A stretch of 64,000 nucleotides of DNA, from NCBI RefSeq assembly GCF_963678635.1, contig NC_087062.1:51802028-51866027 (forward strand). The letters are read 5' to 3'. Source of the stretch: Symsagittifera roscoffensis (Eukaryota; Xenacoelomorpha; Acoela; Convolutidae). Numbering within the stretch: the stretch's first letter is position 1; each line of letters begins with the position of its first letter. The notes below the pieces were generated by a model. That model was not told the origin of the DNA and did no database searches. It saw nothing but the letters and a program-made list of their open reading frames with translations. The position numbers and the translations under genes were made by a program. This document shows, in pieces, positions 17,751 to 29,713 of the stretch.

Positions 17751-19195
17751 AAGGTTCACTGCTAAAAACTCGAAATCTGCAGAAATTGCATTTTGTCCAT
17801 TCTGGTCGAATGTCACAAATATTTTCACAAAATTTGCGCCATGAAACTTCTTTTCGCTCTTGCTGATTAACAAGTTGGGACTTTAAAATTAACATAATGT
17901 CACTCACCAAGTACAATAGGTTATTTATGCGGTCCTCTTTGATATTAAAACTAAAAAACTCTGTGGCTAGGAAAGTTATTGAGTTACTCAACCTCTTCGA
18001 GCGAGCTCACCTAAACTTACCAGGTCGCCACACAGTGAACACGTGTCTTACACAGGTTAAAAACATCAGTCGTGTTTAAATAGGTAAATATACTCACCTA
18101 TGTTCTATATATATACATAAGTAGCACAACTAAAACTTTCATTGTCATTTAACAATTGCAACAATTAAACAATTCTCAACTGTTTCTAATAATATCAAGG
18201 TCTGCTTTCAATCCAGACCTCACAAAACAAAGAGTTTAAAAGTTTCAATGATCAATCTTCGTTGATTGGTATCAGTTTTAACGCACAAAGACAATCAAGT
18301 TTTTCTCCTTCTCTCCCTTTCTTGTTTACGTCCTCACTTTTCTTCCTCGTTCCATCTTCCTCATTCCATCGCTTCTTCTTCTTGCTCTTCAGTTTCACTG
18401 TCTTCCAGAACTTTCTCCAACATGTCCATGGAGTTGAGGGCCGTTCCCCAACTCTCCTGCTCTTACAGCCTCGGTTTGCAACAAGGTAGCAAGTCCACAT
18501 TCACCTTTTGCTCCCGGTTCCTGCAAAAGCTGTTGTGAAGACACAGGCTCACATTCCGTTCTAGGTCAGCTCGTAAGACTTCTCTCTTTTCAGTTTCAGT
18601 CACACAAGTTGCTCCAGCCACTCGTTTCACCGCCGTGGTAACAGCGTTTCTGTGTGATAAGAATGCTCTTTTATAGGCTGCCGGTCTTATATCTGGCTGG
18701 AAGGATCGATAGGCTTCCGTGTTCCTAGACATATGACGCTTCGCGCGTTCATACATCCATGATGTCATCACTGCACGGAACCAAGGCATTAACCATTGCC
18801 TTGACCATATTCTTTCAATGGCTTTGAGTATTCTCAGAACCTTGCAGGTGGTTCAGAAAAGATCTAGGTTGCGGTTCATCTTTATGTTGCTTAGCTGCTC
18901 AGGTGTCGGCACGGCCGTCTCATGCTCACTTGTGCCCGCGTTGGCCTCCAATCATCTCACCGCCAGTATGGCACCAACCATGTGCGTAGGGTATCTACTT
19001 TTGCAATATGGTGCAGAACTCGAACCCACCAGATATTTTGAGCCCGTAGGTCTATGATAGGCCTCACTATCCTTCAAATTCATTTCATTTTCCAAAGCTT
19101 CTCGCAAGCTTCCAACATTTTGCTCTGTCTGTAGTGCTCCAGGGAACATTTCCACACTGAGGGACGTCACTAGCCCATGGGCACGCTCTAGCTCG
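17751..19195 (-). other. Degenerate sequence, no gene recognised
   Basis: From 17751 to about 18250 the DNA is AT-rich and I see nothing I can name. From 18250 to 19195 the minus strand carries short open stretches broken by many stops (for example 18463-18789 and 18952-19170), GC-richer than their surroundings and continuous with repeat Q. They look like the decayed downstream part of the P/Q sequence, but I do not recognise any domain. Confidence 0.4.
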
Positions 19196-21086
19196 TCATG
19201 CGCTGCAAAATCGCAAGGCAGTGATCAAGTTCACTTCCGTTACTCCTTGACAGTCCGCGATCAACTCCATTCCACTCTTATCCGACATGCTCAAACTCCC
19301 ATACAGTTGTGCCAATTGGCCATGCTGCTCGCTCAGCGTAATCAAGCAATGTTCCAAGTTGCACACATGTCCGTCCATTCCGCCACTTAGGGCTAGACAA
19401 CTACCCTTTCTCAGCCAGTCACTCGATGGACTTCCTTCGGATGGTTCCGTGGATGGGTTGTTCTTCTGCTTCGTTACTCTCATGGCCACCAGATGGTGTA
19501 TCATGGCCAGATCTTGGAAAATCGCGTCATCATCCAAGTCCAACGTAATATCTGCCGTCATATCCCAGATAAAACCGGCGTTTGGATGTGGATACCAAGA
19601 AGGCTTCATGAGTTCCAACTTGGTTACTAAGCTGGTTTTTAAGGGACCGTCCCGAGAACCACAATCAAAACTCACTTGCCCCTTCTGCTCGGTAACCGAG
19701 GGTTTGACCACTCGTTCTTCCAAAACAATTTCCAGCTTGGGTTGTTCCACCATCAACATGCCAGTTTCTTTGACTCGCTCAACCCAGAAATCAAGTACTA
19801 TAACTTGCTCATAGTCAAAGTACGCTTTCCTGGCCTCCTCATTCACGAAGGTAATAAAAGCCATCCCCGGTATGCCAGACACATATTGGAATGACTTCAA
19901 CTTCCCTAGTGTTTCATAATCTTCCTGTCCCCTGACTGCTTCAATTAACTCCCGGCTCACTTTCAACTCTTTGCTGGAATACCTTCGCACTTCTTCTAAC
20001 CTGCGGTCAGAACATCAGACTCTACGGAGTTCCTTATTTTCTCTAGAACCTCGCGCATGATGGGTTGGTTTAATCCCACCTTCATTACGGACTGCGTCCC
20101 GTGTCTACGTATCACGTCCCATGTCCTCTCCATGAAGGTCACTCGGTTCCAGGTTAATCCCTTCTTACGTTCAAGTTCACTCTGGTATCTCTCCCACTCC
20201 TCTTCCGGTAGCGTACTCAGGAAGGATACCCTCATAGTCTCCTCAATCTTCCTCCTCCTTGGTGACTCATGGAGCAGTTTCTGTAGGTCCCTCCTCCGGT
20301 AGTCCATTGCCAGGCTTATTGGGTCCACTGGGGATAAGCTGGCCGGCGCCTCCTTTGTAGGGGACATGAAAGACGATGGTGTCATCAGCAATAGATTTTA
20401 TCGACTTCCCCGTCGTCGTCTTCACTAAACTGGTATTCCAGCAAGTCTCTCTCCAACCCTCCTAAGTCCACTCCACACGACTTTTCGCCCTTTTCCTCCA
20501 TGTGATCATCGTCCTGGTCCATCAGCTCGTCGTTATTTGCATCAGGTTTTGGCTTAGGTCCATTGGGCCTTGTCGCATATCCATGTCCCCTGCATGGAAG
20601 AACAACTGGTCCTTCACTAGGAATTCTACCGACTCCTCGCCATGTGGCGCCAGATCATCCACCGTTATGTACGTGCCTCCTCTGCACTCTTTTGCCACTT
20701 TCAGGATTACTACTTTCACCTCTCCTGACCACTTCAATCTTGACAGATCATCTGCAGGTGCATACACATCATTCCAACCCTCAGCCGATACCTCTAGTCT
20801 CCTGGAAGGTGGTGCCTTGATTTTTTTCGGCTCCAAGCATCGGGGAATGTGAAGTCGAACGTGTGCAGGGCCGCAGCGTTCCAGCTGATGAAGCGCGGCT
20901 TCATCCCTCCACTCCAATTCAGCATTCTTTCTTCTTCCTCACGAGCCGCTCCGATTCGAGGGGCAATGGCAGGAGATGTGGCTCCCAACAACATCCTCCT
21001 TATCGGTGGGTATCGAGGGCATTGCTCCGGCAGCAGCCTGGACCCGGAAAGCCACGCTTGCTGGTTCTCTTTCACGTGTGCATAGG
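19196..21086 (-). pseudogene. Repeat Q: unrecognised ORF set, broken
   Basis: Minus strand. Main pieces are 20522-20917, 19996-20391 and 19196-19990, in differing frames, with a stop near the 20391 start and a frameshift between the first two. The upstream piece has GEVKVVILKVAKECRGGTY. The middle piece is charged (MDYRRRDLQKLL..PRRRKIEETM). The last has YVSGIPGMAFITFVNEEARK, faintly like the RNP1 strand of an RRM, too weak to call. Relative to repeat P it lacks 1,107 bp (P positions 21230-22336), lost between two CGGT tetranucleotides. I do not recognise the protein. Its place in a minus-strand retroelement nest suggests it is mobile-element sequence. Confidence 0.5.
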
Positions 21087-23028
21087 TCCCCGGTATGCCA
21101 TACACATATTGGAACGACTTCAACATCCCTAGTGTTTCATAATCTTTATGTCCCCTGACTGCTTCAATAACCCCCGGCTCACTTTCAACTCTTTGTTGGA
21201 ATACCTTCTCACTTTTTCCAACCTGCGGTAGCTCTCCATGTCGTTCGACTCCTTATTTGGTATGGCCAGCGGCATGTCCTGAAATAGCTCCAGGTGTGCC
21301 CTCAGGAAGTTTCGTTCACAATCAACTCCCCCTTGCAGAATGGTTTTTATGCATTCTCCCAATACAGGAGTGGGGAAACGATCCACCACGAACCTTACGA
21401 AACAAAGGGCATCCTTAAGCTTAGCCCAGGCTATCGCAGAATCGTCTCTGGAAATCAATATTCGCAGAACTTTCACCAATTCCAGTTCTTGTTCCTTTGA
21501 TTTCGAGTCGTTGTTGGCTTCATATTCCGCCTTCTTGATTCCCATCAAACACCAGGCCAATCGTACCTGCAAGTTAGTTCTTGTACACGGATAAGCCAGG
21601 TATGCTGCCACTGTCGCCGGCGCATGCATCGTCTCGTCAAAGTATCTTTGGAGGGCCACCCTCCAAGAGATCTCTAGCAGTTTTTCCAACCCGATTTCGT
21701 TTGCCTCCGAGGACATCACCGTGCCGTTTTCTTTCCTATTTAGGTTAGAGTTCTCCGTCAGCTCCTTCAGATACTCCTGCATGGCTTACTTCTCGTTCCA
21801 AGCCATCAGGTGCCCTCTCGCGGAATTCCTCGCCTTCAGCATCTCCACATAACCCCCTGCCGGATCTCCCACGTGGACCGAGTCTGACACAGTGATTCCA
21901 CTATACTCGACCACGTCGAGTTGTCCCTCCAGCTTCATCCGGGCCATGTTGGTTCGCGAAGGCTTGTAATCATCAAGTCCTCCAGATCCACACTGACTGA
22001 TGACCTCCATTTCTAGCTTAGTATCCGCCAGAGTCCGTGCATTTTTCTTCGATTTCGTGGCCGCTGTGGTCAAACCTGCCAATAGCATAGGGGGTATTAG
22101 GTTCTCTTTTTCTCCCCCGGCCAGCGTCGCACCATCTCCTTGCCCATTTTCGCCTGAACTAGCTACTCTTGCCAACGAGGCCCCCACTGTGCTGGCTTTT
22201 GACTTCACCACTTTCTGGTTCACGGCTCGGCTTCCTGTCTTTCCTTTCAAACGCTTCGGCCCTTTTTTGGCTCGTCTGACGGGTAACTTTCTCGTGACCT
22301 GCTGATCATCGGCACTGTCCTCTGTAATGACTCGGTCAGAACATCAGACACTACGGAGTTCCTTATTTTCTCTAGAACCTCGCGCATGATGGGTTGGTTT
22401 AATCCCACCTTCATTACGGACTGCGTCCCGTATCTACGTATCACGTCCCATGTCCTCTCCATGAAGGTCACTCGGTTCCAGGTTACTCCCTTCTTACGTT
22501 CAAGTTCACTCTGGTATCTCTCCCACTCCTCTTCCGGTAGCGTACTCAGGAAGGATACCCTCATAGTCTCCTCAATCTTCCTCCTCCTTGGTGACTGATG
22601 GAGCAGTTTCTGTAGGTCCCTCCTCCGGTAGTCCATTGCCAGGCTTATTGGGTCCACTGGGGATAAGCTGGCCGGCGCCTCCTTTGTAGGGGACATGAAA
22701 GACGATGGTGTCATCAGCAATAGATTCCCATCGACTTCCCCGTCGTCGTCTTCACTAAACTGGTATTCCAGCAAGTCTCTCTCCAACCCTCCTAAGTCCA
22801 CTCCACCGACTTCTCGCCCTTTTCCTCCATGTGATCATCGTCGTGATCCATCAGCTCGTCGTTATTCACATCAGGTTTTGGCTTAGATCCCGAAGGGCTT
22901 TGTCGCATATACATGCCCGAGTCCGGCCGCGCCGGTACAGTCATGTCCCCTGCATGGTAGAACAATTCGTCATTCACTAGGAAATTGCCGACTCCTCGCC
23001 ATGTGGCGCCAGATCATCCACCGTTATG
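21087..23028 (-). pseudogene. Repeat P: unrecognised ORF set, longer copy
   Basis: Minus strand, homologous to Q over 21087-21229 and 22333-23028, plus an internal section Q has lost. Pieces: 22792-22977 (HAGDM, DVNNDELMDHDDD), 22247-22801, 21786-22250 and 21129-21782; the last two share a frame and are split by one TAA. The unique part includes a mostly helical stretch (LEKLLEISWRVALQRYFDE). Both ends are truncated: at 23028 against the AT-rich 3' end of element 2, and at ~21087, just after YGIPG, against the upstream part of Q. No known domain recognised. Confidence 0.5.
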
Positions 23029-23224
23029 GACACAAACATCACATAAAACATACCCTAACAATAACATAACACATAAACATCATATATCTACATTATTACA
23101 TAAAAACATAATCCCTAGTAGTTAACCTAATAATAATCCTAATTCCTATTAAGTGAACTTAATAAAAACCACATATCGCTGAATGCAACTCCTAGCATAT
23201 GCTCAGATAGTACTTTTTATGTAA
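23029..23224 (-). other. AT-rich 3' end of element 2
   Basis: No gene. The stretch is rich in ACATAA and AATAAT words and resembles 4439-4549 downstream of the other macrodomain, which makes it the likely 3' untranslated or LTR-start sequence of element 2. It stops at 23028 where repeat P begins. Confidence 0.5.
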
Positions 23225-23760
23225 CTAAACCTCTTTGTCAGTTTCTGAAAATATCACGTGTACAAGGGCGTACAACTCTCTCGGATGTAGTTTTTCCCTA
23301 TTGGGATCATAGACTGGTAACGAGAGAGAGGTCTCTCCTCTCTCAACCAGAAAATCCCTAAGTCGATTCAAGGCCAATACCAAGCTCTCTGGATTTACGT
23401 GTTTCCTATCAGTGGCCTTAGTAACCAGGAAACACAAATATTTCCCTGGTATCTGTGATGCAGCAGGGGGCAGCGCTATCATCCCTCCCACACCAGGCCT
23501 CTGTTTCCATAAAATCTCGATATTCTTATACTCTCTTTCAAAATCAGCCGCTAGTGCTGTTTTGAAGCTTACATCCGCGGTTGTCGCTATAGCGCATGTA
23601 CGTTCCGTGAGTATGAAATCGCTGTCCGTTATGACGATATTGTTTGAATAATGGTTCGGTAGGTCAAAATAAGATTCAAAAATTCGTCCAAAAGTTGTTT
23701 TTCAGCGTTCTCGGCTTGCGTTTCGAGTTCTCCGGTTTCTCTTGCCAATTTCAATTTTTT
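23225..23760 (-). pseudogene. Macrodomain (TARG1/OARD1-like) of element 2
   Basis: Minus strand. The domain core reads from about 23660 to 23225 and aligns with the element 1 macrodomain along its whole length: RTCAIATTAD, ALAADFEREYKN, KYLCFLVTKATD, LSLPVYDPN. In this copy the residue matching the catalytic Lys of TARG1 is still Lys, whereas the catalytic Asp position is not Asp. The preceding connector (LARETGELETQAEN) is in another frame after a shift near 23690, so the copy is broken upstream of the fold. The domain itself has no stop, although the surrounding Pol is riddled with them. Confidence 0.75.
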
Positions 23761-23764
23761 ATGA

Positions 23765-23820
23765 TCAGGTTTTCGGTGTGGGTGAGTCCTACCCCCACTC
23801 CCCGGACAAAAATATCCATT
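23765..23820 (-). other. Conserved block upstream of macrodomain (element 2)
   Basis: Counterpart of 5130-5185, nearly identical in sequence, including TTTTTGTCCGGGGAGT and the GTGGGGGTAGGA half of a hairpin. The LINE insertion begins within about 20 bp of it. Confidence 0.5.
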
Positions 23821-23833
23821 GATGTTGTAGTTG

Positions 23834-25113
23834 CCTCTCGCCGGGGCCCTACATTGTGGGGTGTACCCCGGCCAGGTCAATGAAACGGGCGGCTTCCACC
23901 GGGTTTGTCCAAAGGGCAGTGAGGGGGAGGTTAGTGGGGTTTGTGGGGCACTGGAACAGGTGGGCAGTCGTGTGGGGGGCTGTATGGCAGAGGGGACAGG
24001 AGGACCCTTGGTCTGGTTCGAGCCTGGCCCGGTACGACAACAGGTGTTGACTGTAGCCGGACCGAAGTTGGCTGAGGTTCCTCCGAGTACGTCTGGGTAG
24101 GGTCTTCTCCTCTCGGACGTTGACAGGAGGGGGTCTTGTACCGAGGACTCAAGACGGTGGATACGACTGGGTTGTCGTCGCCACCGTCTCTGTGTGCACA
24201 GTTTTCAGGAGCCGTCGGTACTCCTTCGTTGGTAGCGGCAGGTCAACGCCTTCGAGGAGCTGTTCCAGACGGGGGGCATGGGCAGAGACTAGTGTGGGTT
24301 TCATTTTGCGGGGGGAGGAGGTTTCTCGAGGAGTCTCTGACCAGGGTGTTCGGGGAGGTGGCAAGCCAAGAGATGTTGTGTTGCAAGCATTGCCGTGTGG
24401 GCTTTCACCGGGAGCACCTGCGTCTCGTCGTGTAGGTGGCTTTGGGAGGCCATTAGATGGTTCCCGGTGGCGACCCGCAGAGCCGCGTTTTGGATGGTCT
24501 GCAGACGCTTGACACTGGTCTCGGATGCGACTGTAGACCAAACTGGGGCCGCGTATTCGAGACGAGGCCTGACCAAGGCTTTGAAGGTCACGAGTAGCGT
24601 TTCCGTGTCCTGACCCCAGTCCGTGCCTGCCATGGCCTTCATGGCGTTGACCGCCCTGGAGGCGTTGGAGGCAGCGACCCTGCAATGTTACCCGAACTTG
24701 AACATCGGGTGAAACCTGACACCAAGTACTTTGGGGTGTTTTTCCAACTTGAGCGGGATATCTGCCACCGTCAAGTGTGGTTGTACGTTGCATTCCTTGG
24801 TGTCAGGCGTGAGTAATGTTACAGCGCATTTTCCGGGGGAGAGTGCGAGTTTGAGGGATTGAAAGTAGGACGTTAGGGAGTCGAGGTATGGCTGCAACTT
24901 AACGGTGATGATATTGATCTTCGGCCCGCTGGCCCAGGGCGTCACGTCGTCTGCGTAGCTCACCACGTTGACACCCTCGGGAGGGGAGGAGAGGGAGCCA
25001 ACGTAGGAGTTAAACAGAGTCGGTGATATGACTGAGCCTTGCGGAACACCTGTTCGGACAATTCTGGCGGGAGATGTCTCACCGCGGAACAGGGTGCGTG
25101 CTTGGCGGCCGGT
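23834..25113 (-). mobile_element. 5'-truncated Jockey-like LINE inserted in element 2
   Basis: Minus strand, ~1.28 kb, with clearly higher GC than its host. It starts inside reverse transcriptase: motif TGVPQGSVISPTLFN, catalytic VVSYADDVTPWA, then LALSPGKCAVTLL. After an in-frame TAA at 24688 the frame continues with ALVRPRLEYAAPVW and RLQTIQNAALRVATG (to 24301). A frameshift then leads to the C-terminal zinc motif CPLCHTAPHTTAHLFQC (around 23990), a usual end of Jockey-group LINEs. The 5' edge sits right after LTNL of the Pol tail. About 190 bp of target found in element 1 is missing here. No poly(A) or target duplication was seen. Confidence 0.75.
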
Positions 25114-25728
25114 CAAGTTCGTTAGTTCCTGCTCATGAGTCTGCTCTTCCTCTGGTTCGAAATCCACTTCCGGTTCTGAACGATCGTCGATCCAATCCTG
25201 ATCCATGTCATTCACAGAGTCGATCTCTCTTGGCACTGCTATTTTATCCAGTCCTACCAGCGAGTCCATCATATCACTTAAAACTATCCTGTCTATGACG
25301 ATATCCTCGCCATACGGGTTGTACTTCTTCTTGCTCCTTCCTTTCTTGCTCTGGCGTGTCTCCATGGTGAGAGGAAAGTCAGGTTGTATTCTTTTGTCAA
25401 TTTCAGTTTGTTTTGGGCAGTCCCAGTCCTCTTCGGCATAAGGTAGAGTTTCGTCGTCCACCTCTACTCGCTCGGTCAACTCCAGGTCCAGTGGTAGATC
25501 GCAGTCATCCACCACCTCATTCCCGTCGTTTTTATCGCGAGTACCCCTTTCATTCACCTCACAAGCAGGATCCACTATCAAGTCATGAGGCATTGGGCAT
25601 TTTGATGTTTTCGTAATGAGCTGCTCTTCCTGTGCTCAGTCGACAAAACCGACCTCCTTGAAGCACTTCTGTTATTTGAAATGGGCCGCGCCACCTTTTA
25701 AATAATTTTTTGGTTCCTTTTGTTGGAA
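25114..25728 (-). pseudogene. Pol acidic tail and GPY/F remnant, element 2 (copy b)
   Basis: Minus-strand reading gives the acidic tail (LVGLDKIAVPREID, KKKYNPYGEDIVID, LPYAEEDWDCP) and, before it, a decayed GPY/F region at about 25600-25720 in other frames. The tail reads openly into the LINE at 25113, so the annotated reading frame 24688-25593 is an accidental fusion of tail and LINE reverse transcriptase. Confidence 0.65.
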
Positions 25729-27055
25729 CTACTTCCTGGAATACCCAGACGTAATCGCCAACTGAGTAGGCTTTTGCATCGGCAGTCCTTTTATCAAACC
25801 TCCTTTTTGTCTAATTTGCGCCTGTTGCGTGTTCCTCCTGAATAAGTCATTGAGGTCCTGCTGTCTTCTAATAAACTCACGCCCGTACGTTTGCGGTGCT
25901 GTTCTCTTCCCGTCAAATTCAAGGTAGAAAAACGTCAACGGAAGCTTATGCGGACTTATTCCCGTGGTGAAATGCTCTGTGCTGTTGAAAGCACCCATCA
26001 CTTGCGGCAAGTGTCTATCCCAGTCATCCATGTAGCGTGAGCAATAGAGTCTCAACATGGATACCAGCGTGCGATTTTGCCTCTCGACTAGGCCATTCGT
26101 TTGCGGGTGATAAGTGGTCGAGTGGGCCTGTGCTACCTGCGACCTTTTCAATACCCACGAATGCTTTGCCATTGTCCGATTGGAATGTGATGGGGCAGCC
26201 GTGCATCGCTATCCACACATTTATCAAGTGATCGCATGTTTCTTCCGCTGATGCTGTCAAGCAGGGTGCTGCCTCTGCATATTTCGTAAAATGATCAATC
26301 ATTACCAGCACCTGATTGTAGCCCGTGGCTGTCATGGATATCTTCTGGTGATCAATCTGCACTACTCCATTGAATCCCGATGATTCTTTTGACTGCAGAG
26401 GGAATCTTAGTTTCCTGGGGTCTTTCGCCTGTTGACACGACAAGCATACAGAGATCCACTTTTCACACGCCTTCTTCAAGCCAGGCCATTCGAATCGTTT
26501 CTGTATCCTGTTGTACACTTTGTCCACGCCTTGATGGCCCATCTGATCATGTGAACGAAAGAGCAATTCAAGTCTGAAAGTCTGGTATAACTGTGGTAAC
26601 ACTATTGAGTTATTTTTGTAAAGCACCTTGTCCTCTTCCTTGCGTTTATAGGCTACGATCCCGTCTTTGTTCACGTACAACTGATTTTTTCTCTTCATGT
26701 AAAATTGCTTCAAAATCTTATAGGTGTCTTCCTCCAAATCTCCTTTGTCAGTTGCACCGTTCTCGACCCATTTTTTCAGATTGCTCGTCATTCTGTCATT
26801 TCGTTGAGCCCTTGGGAGGTCCGACAGCCGGTATCTGGCTTTCAGATACGTCTTGACCACGTTTAATTGCCCGCTCATTATCTCCGGAGCATGAGCATCG
26901 TCCATCAACCTGACGCACCATATCTTCTTCAAAGGCGTTGCTTCCTGTACAGATGGCTCCAGATTGGTACGGACGACCGTACCATGTGGCAGTAATCTGG
27001 TTGGGCGTTTTGAGACTGCTATCAGCTCGAGCTCATCGGCGGCATTATCCACCAC
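25729..27055 (-). pseudogene. Integrase of element 2 (copy b)
   Basis: The frame 26024-27055 has the H2C2 zinc module (SHDQMGHQG, CLSCQQAKD) and the first two catalytic acids (VQIDHQ, FQSDNG). Just after GKAFVG a deletion and frameshift occur, and the rest of the core with the catalytic Glu (GLVERQ) lies in the frame 25729-26172. Compared with element 1 about eight residues are missing at the break. A working enzyme is not encoded. The linker upstream matches that of element 1 in layout. Confidence 0.85.
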
Positions 27056-27306
27056 AGTGCCCTCCTCATCGGAGGTGTACCTGTCTCCGGATCCTGATGC
27101 GTTTCTCGGTCCATCCCGCGCTGTTTCCAGTCTACCAACAAGGAATGAATCGCAATCTCCGATACATCAGAATTGGAAGTAGTCTAAGTTGTGTTGTCCC
27201 AGGACTGAGGCCTCGAGTCATCACTTGAGCCGAATGATTCCACACCATCATGTTCCAATCTGGCTATGATGTTTCTCGACTCCCCGGACAAAACTCTGTC
27301 CCTTGG

Positions 27307-28241
27307 TCACTTTGAATCCGACTCCCCGGACAACATTCTATCCCCTGGTTGTCTCATCAACCTCTCCCCGGAAAAATCGGCCTGTACGGGCCCGAAGGTG
27401 CCTGACTCCCCGGACATTGTCTCGTCCCCGGAAGAACAATCTGAGCTCGGCTCGTACTCTTCTTTTGCATCCGTGAAATGTACTTTTCTCGTGAAGCTGG
27501 ATTTCGACTTGACCCTGACTTCTTCAGTGACTTGGACCGGTGTCGATTTCCCACGTTCTGTGAACGAAGTCCTCAACAAGTCATCCTTCGGCATTGAGGT
27601 CACCAGCTGGTTCACTATCGACCGGCAATCCCGTTCCACATCGCGACCGCGAATGATCACTGGCCTCTTCTCAGTTTTCTCAGTGACGGTCAATCGCTGC
27701 ATAGTTTCCATCCATTCACGATCATGCCTATCGATCTCCCTATCTAGCAAGTCACGGAGCTTCCCCATGACGTCCGGCGCCACGTTCACCGTCCTATTTA
27801 AGAGAGCTATGCTGTTTATACCCAACATGATAAGCTCCTACTGTACCAGATTGGATCGGATAGCAGATCCAGCGGAACAGGTTCACCACTGGCTAAAACC
27901 TTCATCTCAGCGACCGTTTCCATTGGAAGTTCAGGGTGTCCTGGTATAGGGTGCCCTGACTTATCCAGCCACCTAGTGAGTGGTAGTTTGTCGTAGGTCT
28001 CCTTGTCTAGAATTGAAAATCCGTCTTTGATCTCTGCCTGACTGGCCTGCTTCTCTTCTAAGCGCTCATAGAATTTTGTCTTCTTACTGAGGCTATCAGC
28101 ATTCCGCTGCTTATTACGGGTACGGTGCTCTATGATCATGTGGTATCCATCCAGGCGCTCGATCCATCGACCAATAAAACTTTGGTCCATCGAATAGGTT
28201 TTCAGCCAGTCTAGGGCACGATTATTCACACGCAACTTCAA
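27307..28241 (-). pseudogene. RNase H end and LSGE-rich linker, element 2 (copy b)
   Basis: The frame 27816-28241 holds the RNase H part with RVNNRALDWL (Asn where Asp is expected) and NADSLSKK. A stop and small shift lead to 27307-27828, a Ser- and charge-rich linker with TMSGES, DFSGER and MLSGES, and one more LSGES just after the stop at 27307. These are coded by the TCCGGGGA nucleotide motif, more copies than in element 1. The Asn replaces one of the four catalytic acids, so RNase H would be inactive. Confidence 0.75.
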
Positions 28242-29191
28242 GTAGGCCCTGTTTTATTCCACGAAAGTGATCACCGCGAACATTTATTTCCGCTTTAGAT
28301 GCGCCGTTCTTCATCTCAGTATTGCTCAGGACCTTACTTCCGTAGGCTATCGGACGGAGAACCGTTCTCCCGTTCCACTCTTGCTCCTGGTGAAGTATGC
28401 CTGATATCGCAACTACTGAGGCATCCGTGTCTAACACGAACATCCCCTTCTCTGTTGGCATGCCGAGGACCGGTGCCTCGCAAAGTTCACGTGTAATGTT
28501 TTCAAATGAAACTTGTGCCTCATCAGTCCAAGTGAATTTTTTGCCCTTATTTCTCATCAACTGCTGCATGGGGTATATTTTGTTGACGTATCCCTTGATG
28601 AATTCTCGAAAATAATTAGCAAACCCAAAAAAGCTCATCAGCTGTGTATCTGTTTTGGGTGCCTTCCAGGTCAAATCGCTTCGACCGCTTCGGGATCTGG
28701 CCTCACTCCATGCTTATCCACCAGGCGGCCCAGATATTTTATGGAGTCTCTGAGGATCTCACACTTTGAGGGTTTACACTTCAGACCCACTGCTTCATGC
28801 AAGTAAACACCTCATCCAACCTCTCTATCAGTCGTTGGAATGTGGCCGTCGCTTTGCACAATTCGAATGGCATACTCTTCCACTGGAACAATCCCAGCTC
28901 GCACGCCAAGCCCGTTTTCTCCCGATCTTGTTTTTTGAGTGGCACTTGCCAGAACACCGAGCCCAAATCTAACGTCGTGAAGAACGTCGCGTCCCCCAGC
29001 TTGGAAAGGCTCTCATCGATGAGGGGAATCGGGTATGCGTCCTTTATCGTCACTGCGTTCAGATAACGGAAATCACAACAAAACCTGAGTTGCTCCCTTT
29101 CTTTTAAGCCATGACCACGCCACAAGCCCACGGAGACTTCGACGGTTCGATCATGTCGTACTCCATTAACATCTCGATTTCCTTCCTGCAC
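28222..29191 (-). pseudogene. Reverse transcriptase of element 2 (copy b)
   Basis: The frame 28781-29191 has RFCCDFRYLNAVTIK, DLGSVFWQVPLKKQ and FELCKATATFQRL. A deletion then removes the segment that would carry the catalytic YVDD: RL is followed at once by IERLDEVF, while element 1 has a stretch with YVDD there. The thumb and RNase H start (FANYFREFIK, VLDTDAS) are in 28222-28674. With the active-site motif gone the enzyme is dead. The same deletion is in copy a, so it predates the tandem duplication. Confidence 0.8.
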
Positions 29192-29216
29192 GCTCTCGAC
29201 TTATGAGGGGTCATTC

Positions 29217-29713
29217 TCACTGAGGGATCTTGTTAAGAGGTTTCTTTTCATACTTCCTCTCAGGGTTTTTAATCCTGATCAACCCGTCGTTGAGGTCGAT
29301 CGTGACATCAAAGCTGCGTACGAAGTCCTTTCCCGGGATGAATTGACCGGATTCGTCCAAATTTTCTACCACCAGGAAGCTCATCCAAAGATGTCTTCCT
29401 CCAAGCTGCACTGATATGATCGGGGTCCGTCCTGTCACATAGATTGCTCCCTGATTGGCAGCTACCAGTCTGATGTTTGTGGGTATCAGATCCGACCTTT
29501 CAAAGCCCATATCAGTGTAGGTGTTGACTGGCATGACACTGACCACTGCACTTGTCTCTAACAGTCCTTTCACTGAAAGTTGTCTGCCCTGCACATCTAG
29601 CACATGTGCTGCCAGATCGGCTTCGCAACCTATGTGGACCGCATCCTGTTCAAGCATGGCATTGTGTCCAATTCGTCGCACCTTCAGCTCTTCTAGGCCA
29701 ATGTATATCCTGC
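29217..29713 (-). pseudogene. Retropepsin of element 2 (copy b)
   Basis: The frame 29217-29681 matches the element 1 protease, but the catalytic DTG reads ETS (GLLETSAVVSVMP), so the active-site Asp is lost. The second patch reads IPGKDF instead of ILGRDF. The long connector between protease and reverse transcriptase in element 1 (about 200 residues) is absent: the frame stops soon after KKPLNK and reverse transcriptase follows within 30 bp. The identical changes occur in copy a. Confidence 0.8.

Noticed and set aside
18252..18500. Basic Lys/Arg-rich open frame as nucleic-acid-binding gene
   Set aside because: Low-complexity reading of a pyrimidine-rich strand, no start support, next to decayed repeat sequence.
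23849..24793. Open frames on both strands of the GC-rich LINE segment as separate genes
   Set aside because: They are other-frame readings of the LINE, whose reverse transcriptase and zinc motif are on the minus strand.
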